Source: M3007 sp043764095 (lineage in GTDB: Bacteria; Bacteroidota; Bacteroidia; Chitinophagales; Saprospiraceae). From it: 64,000 nt of DNA. The position numbers and the translations under genes are program-made. Under the pieces are notes generated by a model, which searched no databases, was not told the origin of the DNA, and saw nothing but the letters and a program-made list of their open reading frames with translations. The stretch spans positions 37,841 through 101,840 of the forward strand of contig JAYUKX010000155.1 in the NCBI GenBank assembly GCA_043764095.1, written 5' to 3'. Below are positions 9,604 to 18,685 of the stretch, one piece after another. Each line of letters opens with the position of its first letter. Within the stretch, counting starts at the first letter, position 1.

Positions 9604-9768
9604 TTATTTTATCCCAATTTTTTTTCGCAATATAGCATAAATCTCTGTTGTTTTGCTACTCTCATGTCCCAATAAATCTTGATTATATCGCAGATCAACA
9701 CCCTTTTCAAGTAAGTGCTTAGCAAAGGAGTGGCGCAGGTTATACACAGTCGCCAAGGGAGTAATACT
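9604..9768 (-). pseudogene. C-terminal remnant of a tyrosine recombinase (phage/XerC-type integrase)
   Basis: The minus strand from 9768 to the stop at 9604-9606 reads a catalytic-domain tail: LRHSFAKHLLEKGVDLRY, then LLGHESSKTTEIYA. These match the HxLRH box (Arg and His), the LGH box (His) and the position of the nucleophile Tyr in the family of integrases common in Bacteroidota. In-frame stops occur immediately upstream, and the remaining three quarters of the enzyme is missing. It lies 0.4 kb from a duplicated gene tail, so it may be the scar of the element that caused that rearrangement (inference). This frame is too short to be noticed by length alone. Confidence 0.8.
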
Positions 9769-10128
9769 TTATTTCTACTTTGCTTGTGTAAATATGGCTT
9801 ATTCGCTGCAGTCACAATAAGCACCACCATCGCTGCTAAATTGCCGAAAACTATTTTTATAACTATTTTGTAGTCCGCTTTGTTTATGATTACGCATGGT
9901 TGGAATTTACAGTACAAAAAATGCAAATCGTCAGGATGTGGAAAAAGGGATAATCTAGTACATCGGTTTATTACCTAGTCGAGTACTTTTATTACTAAAA
10001 TCAAATAAAAACACACCTTCTTTAGTTAGCGCAACTAAAAAAACCCCAAAACACAACACAGCCAACCGTTTCCATGAGCAATAAGATTAGTACATTCTAC
10101 GACAAAATCGCGCCAGATAGAAACTTCC
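9769..10128. other. Gene-poor stretch next to recombinase remnant
   Basis: Nothing here supports a gene. A minus-strand frame covering 9609-9926 overlaps the recombinase remnant in another reading frame and carries no family signature. The sequence ends at the left boundary of the duplicated gene tail. Confidence 0.45.
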
Positions 10129-10573
10129 TCAATAAGCACCAAAATAACGCCTCAAAAACCACTCCAAAGCCAATAATGCGGCCAAAATCGCAAAAATCCA
10201 CTTCAAATTGATAATTGGATTGGTTTGCGAAGTTTGGTAAATAACGGGCTTGATCGTCTCCTTGTTTTTAATTAAATCTGCAATGCCTGCCAGGCCGTCT
10301 GCACCCACTGTGGCACCACCGTACTGCTCCGATAATTGGCGGAGTGCGGCGTGGTTGGCCGTGGTTTCAAAGAACTCTAACTGAAGCGGACGCACACTAA
10401 AGCGACCATCAAAACTTAGTTGTTGGCCGTTGAACGCCGTTGAGGAGTGGTAAGTATAGTTGCCAACCGGAAGGATGCCTGCATCGAGGGTGTATGCCTT
10501 ACCTTGTTTGTTGAAGGTATAGGTAAACTCGCAGCCTTGCTGGTTTTTGACCGCCATCGCTACATCGGGGTCA
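10129..10573 (-). pseudogene. Duplicated 3' fragment of the downstream VWA-type membrane protein gene
   Basis: The block 10130-10573 is nearly identical, with scattered substitutions, to 11352-11795, which encodes the last ~147 residues of the 699-residue membrane protein. Both copies end with the transmembrane phrase WIFAILAALLALEWFLRRY. The homology stops abruptly after GGGGTCA at 10573. Upstream of that point the frame continues only into unrelated codons and a stop, and the first ATG is internal at 10557, so this is a fragment rather than a gene. Fragment and full copy flank a truncated hemoglobin gene. Confidence 0.9.
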
Positions 10574-10678
10574 GTTTTTGCCTGTTTTAGTCTTGATATT
10601 GTCTATATATGATTGAAATGACATAACTATGTAAATTTTATATGTATTTGACTTATAGCAGCAAATGCACTTTATATT

Positions 10679-11158
10679 CTAATTCTCGCTTGGGTTGTAG
10701 GGACCACCAGTTTCTCCCCAACCCCATTTAGGCATCGGTTCATTTGTGTCCATTGGATTTTCCGTTAATTGTGAATTGATAACCGCAAGTCGAGTTCCCC
10801 ACTCAATGTAACCAACAAATGCAGAACGGAATTCAGGATCGCTTTTTAATCCAACTTCATCTGCTGTTTGAAGTAAAAGCTGCACCCGGCGTTGTCGTTT
10901 TTCTTCTGTAAGCATTTTGCCTATATGTTTACCAATCATCATCGAATGGCTACCTTTGTCTACTATAGTGTAAAGTTGAGGCCCCCCAAAAACTTCGGAA
11001 ACAAAATGGGCAACATGTATAACGTGTTCTGGTGACATGTTTTTAAATACCTCGCTTAATAAGTCGTCTTTCAAAACCTTATCATAAAATTTTGTGAATA
11101 AAGTTTCGAAGGTTTGCAAGTCGCCAGCCCATTCGTAAAGTGTTGGTATTTGTTTCAT
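10679..11158 (-). CDS. Truncated hemoglobin-like globin
   Basis: This 159-residue protein has the trHb layout: a B10 Tyr in FTKFYDKV (Tyr25), the central VFGGPQLY segment (residues 56-63), and the proximal F8 His in IGKHIGK (His78). The C-terminal extension ends with a Trp/Gly-rich tail (KWGWGETGG). Known relatives bind heme and O2, or detoxify NO. The gene is alone between the two copies of a neighbour's 3' end, with about 100-190 bases of non-coding DNA on each side, so it was probably brought in with the insertion. It should have its own promoter in 11159-11350, but none was assigned with confidence. Confidence 0.85.
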   Translation of the reverse strand: MKQIPTLYEWAGDLQTFETLFTKFYDKVLKDDLLSEVFKNMSPEHVIHVAHFVSEVFGGPQLYTIVDKGSHSMMIGKHIGKMLTEEKRQRRVQLLLQTADEVGLKSDPEFRSAFVGYIEWGTRLAVINSQLTENPMDTNEPMPKWGWGETGGPYNPSEN

Positions 11159-11350
11159 GTTATTTTATCTTTTCGCTTTTTTGATGATAGTACTTGTGGG
11201 ATGCATAGGCTACGATTACTGTACTTCCCGATACTTAATAAGAACCCTTTTGATGATACTACAGATTGAGTACGAAATACCGATACTCATCTTCTAACCA
11301 TCCCTCTTTAAATTACTATTTAGATGGGATCCGAATGCCACAAAAATACT

Positions 11351-13450
11351 TTAATAAGCCCCAAAATACCGCCTCAAAAACCACTCCAATGCCAATAACG
11401 CCGCTAAAATCGCAAAAATCCACTTCAAATTGATAATTGGATTGGTTTGCGAAGTTTGGTAAATAACGGGCTTGATCGTCTCCTTGTTTTTAATCAAATC
11501 TGCAATGCCTGCCAGGCCGTCGGCACTTACTGTGGCACCACCGTACTGCTCCGATAATTGGCGGAGTGCGGCGTGGTTGGCCGTGGTTTCAAAGAACTCT
11601 AACTGGAGCGGACGCACACTGAAGCGACCATCAAAACTTAGTTGTTGGCCGTTGAATGCCGTTGTGGAGTGGTAGGTATAGTTGCCAACCGGAAGGATAC
11701 CCGCATCTAGGGTGTATGCCTTACCTTGTTTGTTGAAAGTATAGGTAAACTCGCGGCCTTGCTGGTTTTTGACCGCCATCGCTACATCGGGGTCATTGGT
11801 GAGTTCGTAGTTGTCGTTGTAGAGTTCACCGCCAAATTGGACGGGCTCGTTTTCGTTAAATACCGTTTTATCGAGGGTAACACGGAATTTGCGTTTATCT
11901 TCTTTAACGGACAAAAACTGTACGGTTTTGCCCATTATTTCGTCAAAAATATCGTGGTTTTGGTGTTGGAGGTAATCGAATAAACGCCATTTCCAAAGCC
12001 CTTCGCCTAGGAAAATACCTGTTTTTATACCATTTGTTTCGCCCACAGCCAATAGCGGCTGATCGGTATCAACTTTACCAATGCGCTTCCGCAATACGAC
12101 CTGCGCTTGTGTAGTAGCCCCAAAATTGCCAAATGGGCATTGTACGGGGTTAAACTTGGGCAATTCTTCAATCACCCGTGGCGCGAGGCTAAAGGCGGCG
12201 AATTGTTTGACAAAATAGCCTTGTACTTCGTCGCTTTGTACGGCATCACTTTGCGCTGAAACTAGCCCTTGTGCTTGGGAAAGTGCCGTAAAATTGGTCT
12301 GCATTCCTGTGATAAACAGGCGTGGAATCCGTTTGTCATTGAGTGTACGCAGGATGCCCGTTGCCTCATTGGTACGTGAGGGAAGGCTATGTAGTACGAC
12401 AAAATCGAATTTGCCTACATCCAAACCGGGATCATTTGCATTGGCAATACTCACGGCGTAGTTTTTGTTCATTTCCAACATTTGGCGCAGCGCGCTAATA
12501 TCGGGGTGCGCACCATTGGCCAAAAGGAGTATCTTTTGTCGCGCATCCAGTACATCAATAAAAATTTCCTTGGTATTGTTGACAGTGGTGGCTTCTCCTG
12601 GTATTTTCACCAAAGAGATCACATATTGCGCTACACCGGGTGTTTTTGCTTCTAATTCTACGGTTTTAGTAACAAAAAAGTCTTTTCCCGTTACATTTAC
12701 TGGAATGGTTTGGATGGAAGTGATATTATCACCGTCGCGTTTTCCGATGTTCAAAACGGTTTGCGCGCCGCTACAATTGTTGGCGGCCACGTCGATTTGC
12801 ATGGTGAATTTATCGCCCAAATACACGATATTATTGTGGAAAACACGCTTCAAAATCAAGTCTTTCTTCGGTGTTGTATCACCCAATGCCACGGTATAAA
12901 CGGGTGCCGCAATGGGTACACCCGAATAGGAAGGGCTACTGCCTTCGTTGTAAATACCATCGGAGGAGAGCACGATAGCACCCAAGTTTTGCGCACCATA
13001 GCGGTCATACACATCGCGGAGTGCCTCGGAAATATTGGATACCTTGTCTTTAAATTCAAAATTAACGCCGTCGCGTACTTCATCGCCAAAAGACAATTCA
13101 TGTACTTCGTATTGCTCACTTAACGCATCGCGGAGCGATTGCCAGTTTTGTTTGTACTGGTTGAGTGTTTCGCCCTCCAAGGCCGTACCGATACTTTCGG
13201 ACTGATCTTGGAGCATCGCGATCACAGGTTTTTTAATTTCAGTAATATTCTTTTTGAGCAATGGCGATAATAATAATGCGCTCAATAGCGTGATTACCAG
13301 CCACCGCAGGAAAAATAGTGTCCTGCGCAACCATACTGACTGCTCTTTAAAAGTAGTGTCACGATAATATAACAAGGCAGCATAGCCCAGCCCGAGCAGC
13401 GCACAAAACACAAAAAACCACGTCGGGTATTGAAAAGATAATTCAGGCAT
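11351..13450 (-). CDS. VWA-like membrane protein with N- and C-terminal helices
   Basis: This is a 699-residue protein. Two transmembrane helices lie at about 10-28 and 43-62, followed by a VWA-like domain beginning with AMLQDQSESIG (DxSxS metal site, about residue 80). Then come extracytoplasmic beta-rich domains, and a last helix at about 672-692 followed by a short basic tail. The architecture is that of Bacteroidota membrane proteins related to the aerotolerance (Bat) and glutamine-amidotransferase-like VWA families. A MoxR/DUF58 pair that often works with such proteins lies 11 kb away, not adjacent. Role unknown; a chaperone or envelope assembly function is a guess. A second copy of its 3' end lies at 10129-10573. 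Confidence 0.75.
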   Translation of the reverse strand: MPELSFQYPTWFFVFCALLGLGYAALLYYRDTTFKEQSVWLRRTLFFLRWLVITLLSALLLSPLLKKNITEIKKPVIAMLQDQSESIGTALEGETLNQYKQNWQSLRDALSEQYEVHELSFGDEVRDGVNFEFKDKVSNISEALRDVYDRYGAQNLGAIVLSSDGIYNEGSSPSYSGVPIAAPVYTVALGDTTPKKDLILKRVFHNNIVYLGDKFTMQIDVAANNCSGAQTVLNIGKRDGDNITSIQTIPVNVTGKDFFVTKTVELEAKTPGVAQYVISLVKIPGEATTVNNTKEIFIDVLDARQKILLLANGAHPDISALRQMLEMNKNYAVSIANANDPGLDVGKFDFVVLHSLPSRTNEATGILRTLNDKRIPRLFITGMQTNFTALSQAQGLVSAQSDAVQSDEVQGYFVKQFAAFSLAPRVIEELPKFNPVQCPFGNFGATTQAQVVLRKRIGKVDTDQPLLAVGETNGIKTGIFLGEGLWKWRLFDYLQHQNHDIFDEIMGKTVQFLSVKEDKRKFRVTLDKTVFNENEPVQFGGELYNDNYELTNDPDVAMAVKNQQGREFTYTFNKQGKAYTLDAGILPVGNYTYHSTTAFNGQQLSFDGRFSVRPLQLEFFETTANHAALRQLSEQYGGATVSADGLAGIADLIKNKETIKPVIYQTSQTNPIINLKWIFAILAALLALEWFLRRYFGAY

Positions 13451-13578
13451 TAGCGAGTATCTGAGGATATGGGTATTTAATTTTGATAGAAAAGAGGTCG
13501 GAGCAAAAAGTTATCCACCCCAAAATGACAACTTTAAGTTCCAAAGAGACGCAAAGTTGCGGAAAAAATTGCGATTAT

Positions 13579-14220
13579 TCACCGTATTACTGCAAAAAAC
13601 AATAATTGAAGTACTAACAACACCGGAGCGGCGGTATTTCTAAGTCCGGCACTCATGGTTTTGGTATAAGATATGGATATAACTAAGGAAACAAAGAACC
13701 AACCTACATAGTTTTCAAAAGGCGGCAAACCTGTACTCCAAGACCAGTAACCGAGCGAAATAGCACCCGGTTCCACTAAATAATCGAATGCGGTACAGCA
13801 AATTGCTGCTATTGTTGCACCCCAAAAAGGGGTAGCCCGAGCGGGTAAAAAACGCCAAACTACTTCATTGATTAAGTAAGTAACCAAAAGCCAATTGATA
13901 CCAATGATAGGTGGTGTGGACCATATTTGTGGGCCAAGTACGCCCGAATAAGCATAGTCACCAAAGATCAAACCAGTATTGATGCCAATCACTTCGGCAC
14001 CATAACCGATCAAAAATGCCCCGATCGCCCATGCGCGCGTACGTGCTGTGTGCAAGGGTTGCCACCACAGCAAGACTGCCGTAGAAAGGAGCAGCGTAAA
14101 CGGGGTCATGGAAATAAACCAATCGCGCCATGCGGTTTGCATGCCGATCAATCCCGAAACATATACTAAGATGGTAAAATAAAGCGCAAACTGCTGCGCT
14201 GTAATCGAACGCCAAATCAT
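13579..14220 (-). CDS. cruF: Carotenoid biosynthesis protein, CruF-like (DUF422)
   Basis: This 213-residue protein has about six to seven hydrophobic helices. The family segment GYGAEVIGINTGLIFGDY (about 73-90) and the phrase CCTAFDYLVEPGAI (about 141-154) are characteristic of the DUF422/CruF carotenoid 1',2'-hydratase family, which adds water to the psi-end of acyclic carotenoids in the inner membrane. Its ATG overlaps the stop of the MlaE-type permease gene by four bases (14217-14220), so the two are co-translated. No other carotenoid genes lie in the window. The family assignment is strong; the exact reaction is by homology only. Confidence 0.85.
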   Translation of the reverse strand: MIWRSITAQQFALYFTILVYVSGLIGMQTAWRDWFISMTPFTLLLSTAVLLWWQPLHTARTRAWAIGAFLIGYGAEVIGINTGLIFGDYAYSGVLGPQIWSTPPIIGINWLLVTYLINEVVWRFLPARATPFWGATIAAICCTAFDYLVEPGAISLGYWSWSTGLPPFENYVGWFFVSLVISISYTKTMSAGLRNTAAPVLLVLQLLFFAVIR

Positions 14221-14966
14221 GGAGCCAAAAGAACAACGATAAAGTAATCGGCCAATAAGATCATTATATCGCTAAATACCACAGCGCGGGTACTCGCTTG
14301 GCCAAGTTCGATGCTGCCACCTTTTACGTAATATCCTTGATAACAAGATACAGAAGTAAGAATATACGCAAAAACAAAGGCTTTTACGTACATCATGGTC
14401 ACATTTCGCTCGGTAAAGAACGAACGAAGACCGCGCATATATTCGTCATCGGTCAAATGCCCAAAAGGCACAGTAGCCAAATAACCACCCACTATTGCCA
14501 CAAAAGCAGATAGCGTAACCAACAAAGGAATCGTAAATAGTGATCCTATTATTTTAGGTGTAATGAGGTAATTGGCCGTATTAACCCCCATTACTTCCAT
14601 GGCATCAATATGCTCCTTTTGGCGCATACCGCCTATTTCAGCAGCCATATTAGCACCTACTTTACCGGCCAATACCAAACAAGTAAATGTAGGAGACAAT
14701 TCGATAATCGCTAAATCACGAACAATATAACCGATATAGTACTTCGGAATCAATTGTCCATCCAACTGATAAGCAAACTGAAGCGCCGAAACTGCACCGA
14801 TAAAAATGGAGATCAAGCAAACGATAATCAATGACCCCACCCCAATATCGTTCATTTGTCGGGCTGTCTCTTTCCAGTACATTGACATTTTTTCGGGCTT
14901 GCTAAATGCCTGCCCCATTAAAGTAACATACCGCCCTAAATGATAGATATAATTGTATTTTTCCAT
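14217..14966 (-). CDS. mlaE: MlaE-family ABC transporter permease
   Basis: This 249-residue protein has five to six transmembrane helices. The MlaE signature region is AGKVGANMAAEIGGMRQKEH (about 120-139) with the cytoplasmic coupling helix EHIDAMEVMGVN. Family members form the membrane channel of Mla-type systems that move phospholipids between inner and outer membranes. The expected ATPase (MlaF) and MCE protein (MlaD) are not next to it; the downstream partner in the operon is the CruF-like gene, with a 4-base overlap. A 160-bp palindrome lies directly upstream of the start. Confidence 0.9.
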   Translation of the reverse strand: MEKYNYIYHLGRYVTLMGQAFSKPEKMSMYWKETARQMNDIGVGSLIIVCLISIFIGAVSALQFAYQLDGQLIPKYYIGYIVRDLAIIELSPTFTCLVLAGKVGANMAAEIGGMRQKEHIDAMEVMGVNTANYLITPKIIGSLFTIPLLVTLSAFVAIVGGYLATVPFGHLTDDEYMRGLRSFFTERNVTMMYVKAFVFAYILTSVSCYQGYYVKGGSIELGQASTRAVVFSDIMILLADYFIVVLLAP

Positions 14967-14988
14967 TTCGGGCGTAAAGATAGAGGTT

Positions 14989-15148
14989 AAGAACGATAAT
15001 ACAATAAAGTTATTACTTTTGGCTGGTTCCTTTCCGCCCGTCCTGCCTATCTTTTTGTTTAAATAGATCTACTATTTGCACAAAAAGATACTTGCCCGGA
15101 CAAAAATTAACCTACCCAAAAGTGATAACTTATTGTATTATCGTTCTT
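14989..15148. repeat. 160-bp imperfect palindrome between mlaE and lon
   Basis: The left arm 14989-15066 and right arm 15072-15148 are inverted copies with a 5-base centre (ATCTA). The outer ends are best conserved (AAGAACGATAATACAATAA against its complement), as is the inner stem CTTTTTGT...ACAAAAAG with AAATAG/CTATTT. It would form a single long hairpin. No ORF is inside. It may be a MITE-like insertion or act as an mRNA 3' structure for lon, which ends upstream of it on the same strand. Confidence 0.8.
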
Positions 15149-15177
15149 TATGATTGACGTTTGCTTGAATTTGTCCG

Positions 15178-17586
15178 TTATTTCTTTTTGAGCGCATGTT
15201 TGAGTACCTCGTCCATTTTGGTTACATAATGGAACGTAAGTCCTTTTATATATTCTGGCTCAATATCTTCAATATGTTTACGGTTGCTTGCACAGAGTAA
15301 AATTTCTTTTAATCCAGCGCGTTTGGCGGCCAATATTTTTTCCTTAATACCACCTACGGGGAGTACTTTTCCACGTAGGGTAATCTCTCCTGTCATGGCG
15401 AGGTATGGTTTTACCGGAATTTTGGTAAAGGCCGAAGTTATCGCTGTAAGCATGGTAACACCCGCGGATGGGCCGTCTTTCGGGATAGCACCTTCGGGGA
15501 TATGGATATGGATATCTGTTTTTTCGATGGTTTCCTGATCCACCCCAAGTTCCTCTGCGTGGGCTTTGATATAGGAAAGTGCTGTAAACGCACTTTCTTT
15601 CATTACTTCGCCCAAATTGCCGGTGAGTTGCAGTTTTCCAGTGCCTTTACTGAGGCTGACCTCAATAAATAGTATTTCGCCGCCTACGCTTGTCCAAGCC
15701 AAACCTACGGCTACACCAGGTGCTTGTTGCTCTGTGTAAGTATCACTTTCGTGTTTGGTTGGGCCAAGTATCTTGCGCAAATCCTCTGGTTTGATCGTGG
15801 TGTCAAACGCTTCTTCCATCGCAATATTTTTGGCTGCATACCGCATCACTGAACCGATTTCGCGGTTCAGGTTGCGCACACCACTTTCACCTGTATAATC
15901 ATGGATAATGGCAGAAAGTGCTTTATCGGTAATTTTGAGATCGCCAGTTTTGAGGCCGTGTTCCTTGCGTTGATCGGGGATCAAATGCCGTTTGGCAATT
16001 TCCAGTTTTTCTTCCAAAGAATAACCCGCCAATGAAATAATTTCCATCCGATCCAGCAGTGCGGGCTGGATGGTAGAGAGCGAATTGGCGGTTGCGATAA
16101 ACAAGACTTTGGACAAATCGTACTCGATTTCCAAATAATTATCGTGGAAAGTGGTATTTTGTTCTGGATCTAATACCTCCAACAAAGCAGAGGAAGGATC
16201 GCCGCGGAAGTCTTTGCCTACCTTATCTATCTCATCGAGGATAAAAACAGGGTTACCCGTTTTTGCTTTTTTCAATGACTTGATAATACGACCGGGCATG
16301 GCACCGATATAGGTTTTGCGGTGTCCGCGGATTTCGGATTCATCGTGTAATCCACCCAATGAAACGCGGATATATTTGCGTTTAAGTGCTTTTGCAATAC
16401 TACTACCCAAGGAGGTTTTACCCACACCCGGAGGCCCAACGAGGCACAAAATAGGGGCTTTAAAATCACCTTTGAGTTTGAGTACCGCCAAATGTTCCAA
16501 GATACGCTCTTTTACTTTGGTGAGGCCAAAATGGTCTTTATCAAGGACTTGTTTGACCTTTTTCAAGTCAAAATTATCCTTGGAATATTCATCCCAAGGC
16601 AAATCGAGCAAGGTTTCTAAATAATTAACCCCGATGGCATATTCTGCAATTTGCGGATTTACGCGTCGAATTTTGGATAATTCTTTATTAAAAGCATCTT
16701 GAACAGGTTTGGCCCATTTTTTCTTTTTTGCCCGTTCGGCTAGGGCGTTCATTTCGTCTTCCTGTGGGTTTTGCCCCAACTCTTCCTGAATGGTTTTGAG
16801 TTGTTGGTTGAGGAAATAATCGCGCTGTTGTTTTTCGATATCGACACGAACTTTAGACTCAATTTGGTCTTTGAGTTCGAGTAATTGCAATTCGCCATCC
16901 ATGTGTTGAAGGATCATGGATGCCTTTATTTGCAACTGATTTTCTTCGAGAATGGCTTGTTTGTCTTTTAAATCAATCCCTAAATTAGAAGAAATAAAAT
17001 TGAGCAAGAAATTATCATTATTGATATTGCGCAACATTACCGCTGCTTCCGATGGGATATGGGGAGACAGTTCGATGATATGTTTTGCGGAATCGCGAAT
17101 ACTGCTGATTGCCGCTTTAAACATCATTTTATTCTTGAGTTTGTCGTATTCCAACACCTTTATTTCGCCCTCCATATAAGGGTCTTCGGCTACCATACGC
17201 ACCAATTTGAAACGCTTGCGACCTTGCAATATGGCGGTAGTGGATCCATCGGGCATTTTTAGTAATTTGAGGATACGCGCCACCGTGCCTATATCATGTA
17301 GGTCATTCGGGCCGGGTGCCTCAAATTTCATATCGCGTTGCGAAAGTACCCCAATAAAACGGCCATTATCATAAGCGCGCTGAACGGCTCGGATACTTTT
17401 GTCGCGGCCAATCGTAATGGGCGTTACGATACCGGGGAATAAAACAGTATTTTTTAACGGCAGGATAGGGAGCGTATCAGGGAATACCTCGTCCTGTCGG
17501 GAATCATCTTCATCTTCCAGTGAAAATAGCGGAACATAATCCGGCTCATCATCGGAATTGATCGCCTGTGTCAATTGATCAAACAT
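15178..17586 (-). CDS. lon: ATP-dependent Lon protease
   Basis: This is an 802-residue protein of full length. The N-terminal substrate domain (about 38-235) begins with LPILPLKNTVLFPG. A coiled linker follows, then the AAA+ module with Walker A GPPGVGKTS at 384-392 and Walker B FILDEIDK, and a C-terminal Ser-Lys protease domain with Ser707 in KDGPSAG and the dyad Lys at about 750 in GGIKEK. It degrades misfolded and regulatory proteins in the cytoplasm. It is a single-gene unit; an inverted repeat just upstream of the ATG may be an operator. An acidic N-terminal extension (about 20-35, LEDEDDSRQDE) is common in Bacteroidota Lon. Confidence 0.98.
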   Translation of the reverse strand: MFDQLTQAINSDDEPDYVPLFSLEDEDDSRQDEVFPDTLPILPLKNTVLFPGIVTPITIGRDKSIRAVQRAYDNGRFIGVLSQRDMKFEAPGPNDLHDIGTVARILKLLKMPDGSTTAILQGRKRFKLVRMVAEDPYMEGEIKVLEYDKLKNKMMFKAAISSIRDSAKHIIELSPHIPSEAAVMLRNINNDNFLLNFISSNLGIDLKDKQAILEENQLQIKASMILQHMDGELQLLELKDQIESKVRVDIEKQQRDYFLNQQLKTIQEELGQNPQEDEMNALAERAKKKKWAKPVQDAFNKELSKIRRVNPQIAEYAIGVNYLETLLDLPWDEYSKDNFDLKKVKQVLDKDHFGLTKVKERILEHLAVLKLKGDFKAPILCLVGPPGVGKTSLGSSIAKALKRKYIRVSLGGLHDESEIRGHRKTYIGAMPGRIIKSLKKAKTGNPVFILDEIDKVGKDFRGDPSSALLEVLDPEQNTTFHDNYLEIEYDLSKVLFIATANSLSTIQPALLDRMEIISLAGYSLEEKLEIAKRHLIPDQRKEHGLKTGDLKITDKALSAIIHDYTGESGVRNLNREIGSVMRYAAKNIAMEEAFDTTIKPEDLRKILGPTKHESDTYTEQQAPGVAVGLAWTSVGGEILFIEVSLSKGTGKLQLTGNLGEVMKESAFTALSYIKAHAEELGVDQETIEKTDIHIHIPEGAIPKDGPSAGVTMLTAITSAFTKIPVKPYLAMTGEITLRGKVLPVGGIKEKILAAKRAGLKEILLCASNRKHIEDIEPEYIKGLTFHYVTKMDEVLKHALKKK

Positions 17587-17628
17587 ACACTTGTTCAGTT
17601 TCTATACTCAAATAAGGGTGAAAGCAAT

Positions 17629-17701
17629 TAAGTATTTGTACACAATTAATTACCATTTTGAACTTGGTCATTTCCGCCAATTAATTATGTCCAAATACTT
17701 A
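17629..17701. promoter_or_regulatory. Inverted repeat upstream of lon
   Basis: Arms 17629-17651 and 17679-17701 (23 bases each, 21 matching) begin TAAGTATTTG and end AATTAATT, around a 27-base centre. They lie 40-115 bases upstream of the lon start. This could be a regulator site or an RNA hairpin in the leader; no known operator was recognised. The rest of 17587-17982 shows no gene. Confidence 0.5.
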
Positions 17702-17982
17702 CTACTGCAATTATGGCAGCAAAGATGCGAAACATTTGAGGAATAGCAAGGATGCAAATGTTTTGCCAAGATGATTTATTGGCAAAATACTGGCAGATAG
17801 CAGACAAAAAGGCAGAAAAGTAATTTATGGATGTTGATTTGTGACAACCAAAGTACTAAAAATGCCATATTTTAATAACAAAAGTTTAACTGCTACCCAA
17901 TGTAACGCTTTGGGTAGTCTGTCGTCCAAATTGCATTGTAACACTAGCGAGCAGGTTTTGCTCCATAAACAAAATCATTAAC

Positions 17983-18453
17983 ATGAATATTATTGCAAAA
18001 TCAGGTATTTTTGCTATTATGATGCTTTTTGCATCTCTATTAAATGCTCAATCAGAAGCCGCACCTGTGAAAAAAGAGCGCGGTAGCACTCCAACAACAA
18101 CACCAACAACACAAAAAAGGCCATCTGGTGAAGTAGGCGAAGAGGATAAATTATCCAAAGAACTTAACTTGAGCAAAGAACAAAAAGAGGCGTTTAAAAA
18201 AATAAGCAAAGAGTACAAAGAGAAAATGAAAGCCGCAAAAGGAGATAAAAAAGCGGATATGAAAAAAATGCGCGAAGAACGCAAAGCAGCGCAAAAAGCC
18301 CTTCTCAATGACGAACAAGCGCGCAAATTTGATGAGATTATGGCTAAACACGATGCGGATAAGAAAGCCAAAAAAGATGGCAGAAAGCCCAAAAAAGACG
18401 GTAGCAAGCCTAAAAAGGATGGTAGCAAGCCTAAAAACGATGATAAGGATTAA
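17983..18453 (+). CDS. Exported Lys-rich, Spy/LTXXQ-like small protein
   Basis: This 156-residue protein has a signal peptide (about 1-22, ending LNAQS). A Thr/Pro stretch is followed by a strongly charged helix (about 50-115). The phrases LNLSKEQKEAFKKI and LNDEQARKFDEI recall the paired LTxxQ motifs of CpxP/Spy-type periplasmic chaperones and their many Bacteroidota relatives. The C-terminus is a low-complexity repeat of KKDGSKP units. It is a single-gene transcript with a strong terminator immediately after the stop. A periplasmic chaperone or metal-stress role is inference from the LTxxQ-like spacing only. Confidence 0.7.
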   Translation: MNIIAKSGIFAIMMLFASLLNAQSEAAPVKKERGSTPTTTPTTQKRPSGEVGEEDKLSKELNLSKEQKEAFKKISKEYKEKMKAAKGDKKADMKKMREERKAAQKALLNDEQARKFDEIMAKHDADKKAKKDGRKPKKDGSKPKKDGSKPKNDDKD

Positions 18454-18475
18454 AATTCAATAAGCGTTTATTGGT

Positions 18476-18510
18476 GCCCGGTCTCTACAAAAGATCGGGC
18501 ATTTTTTTTA
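18476..18510 (+). terminator. Rho-independent terminator
   Basis: GCCCGGTC pairs with GATCGGGC (18476-18483 and 18493-18500) around a short loop, followed by ATTTTTTTTA. It starts 23 bases after the stop of the Lys-rich exported protein. Confidence 0.9.
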
Positions 18511-18631
18511 TGTTTTTTGAAGCCGTCGCTTCTTTTTAGATGATGTGGCGTACGAGGGGAGACCGTTTATATCTATTTGCCTGTTTCAGAATGTGTGCTA
18601 AAAAGTGTGTTATAGATAAAATGAAAATAAA

Positions 18632-18639
18632 TAACTTTG
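18632..18639 (+). promoter_or_regulatory. Bacteroidota-type -7 box
   Basis: TAACTTTG matches the Bacteroidota -7 consensus TAnnTTTG and lies 47 bases before the likely ATG of the PhyH-like gene. The -33 box is weak. Confidence 0.5.
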
Positions 18640-18685
18640 CGCATGAAAACGAGTTGTGGTAAACCAACAAAAACACTTAAAAACA

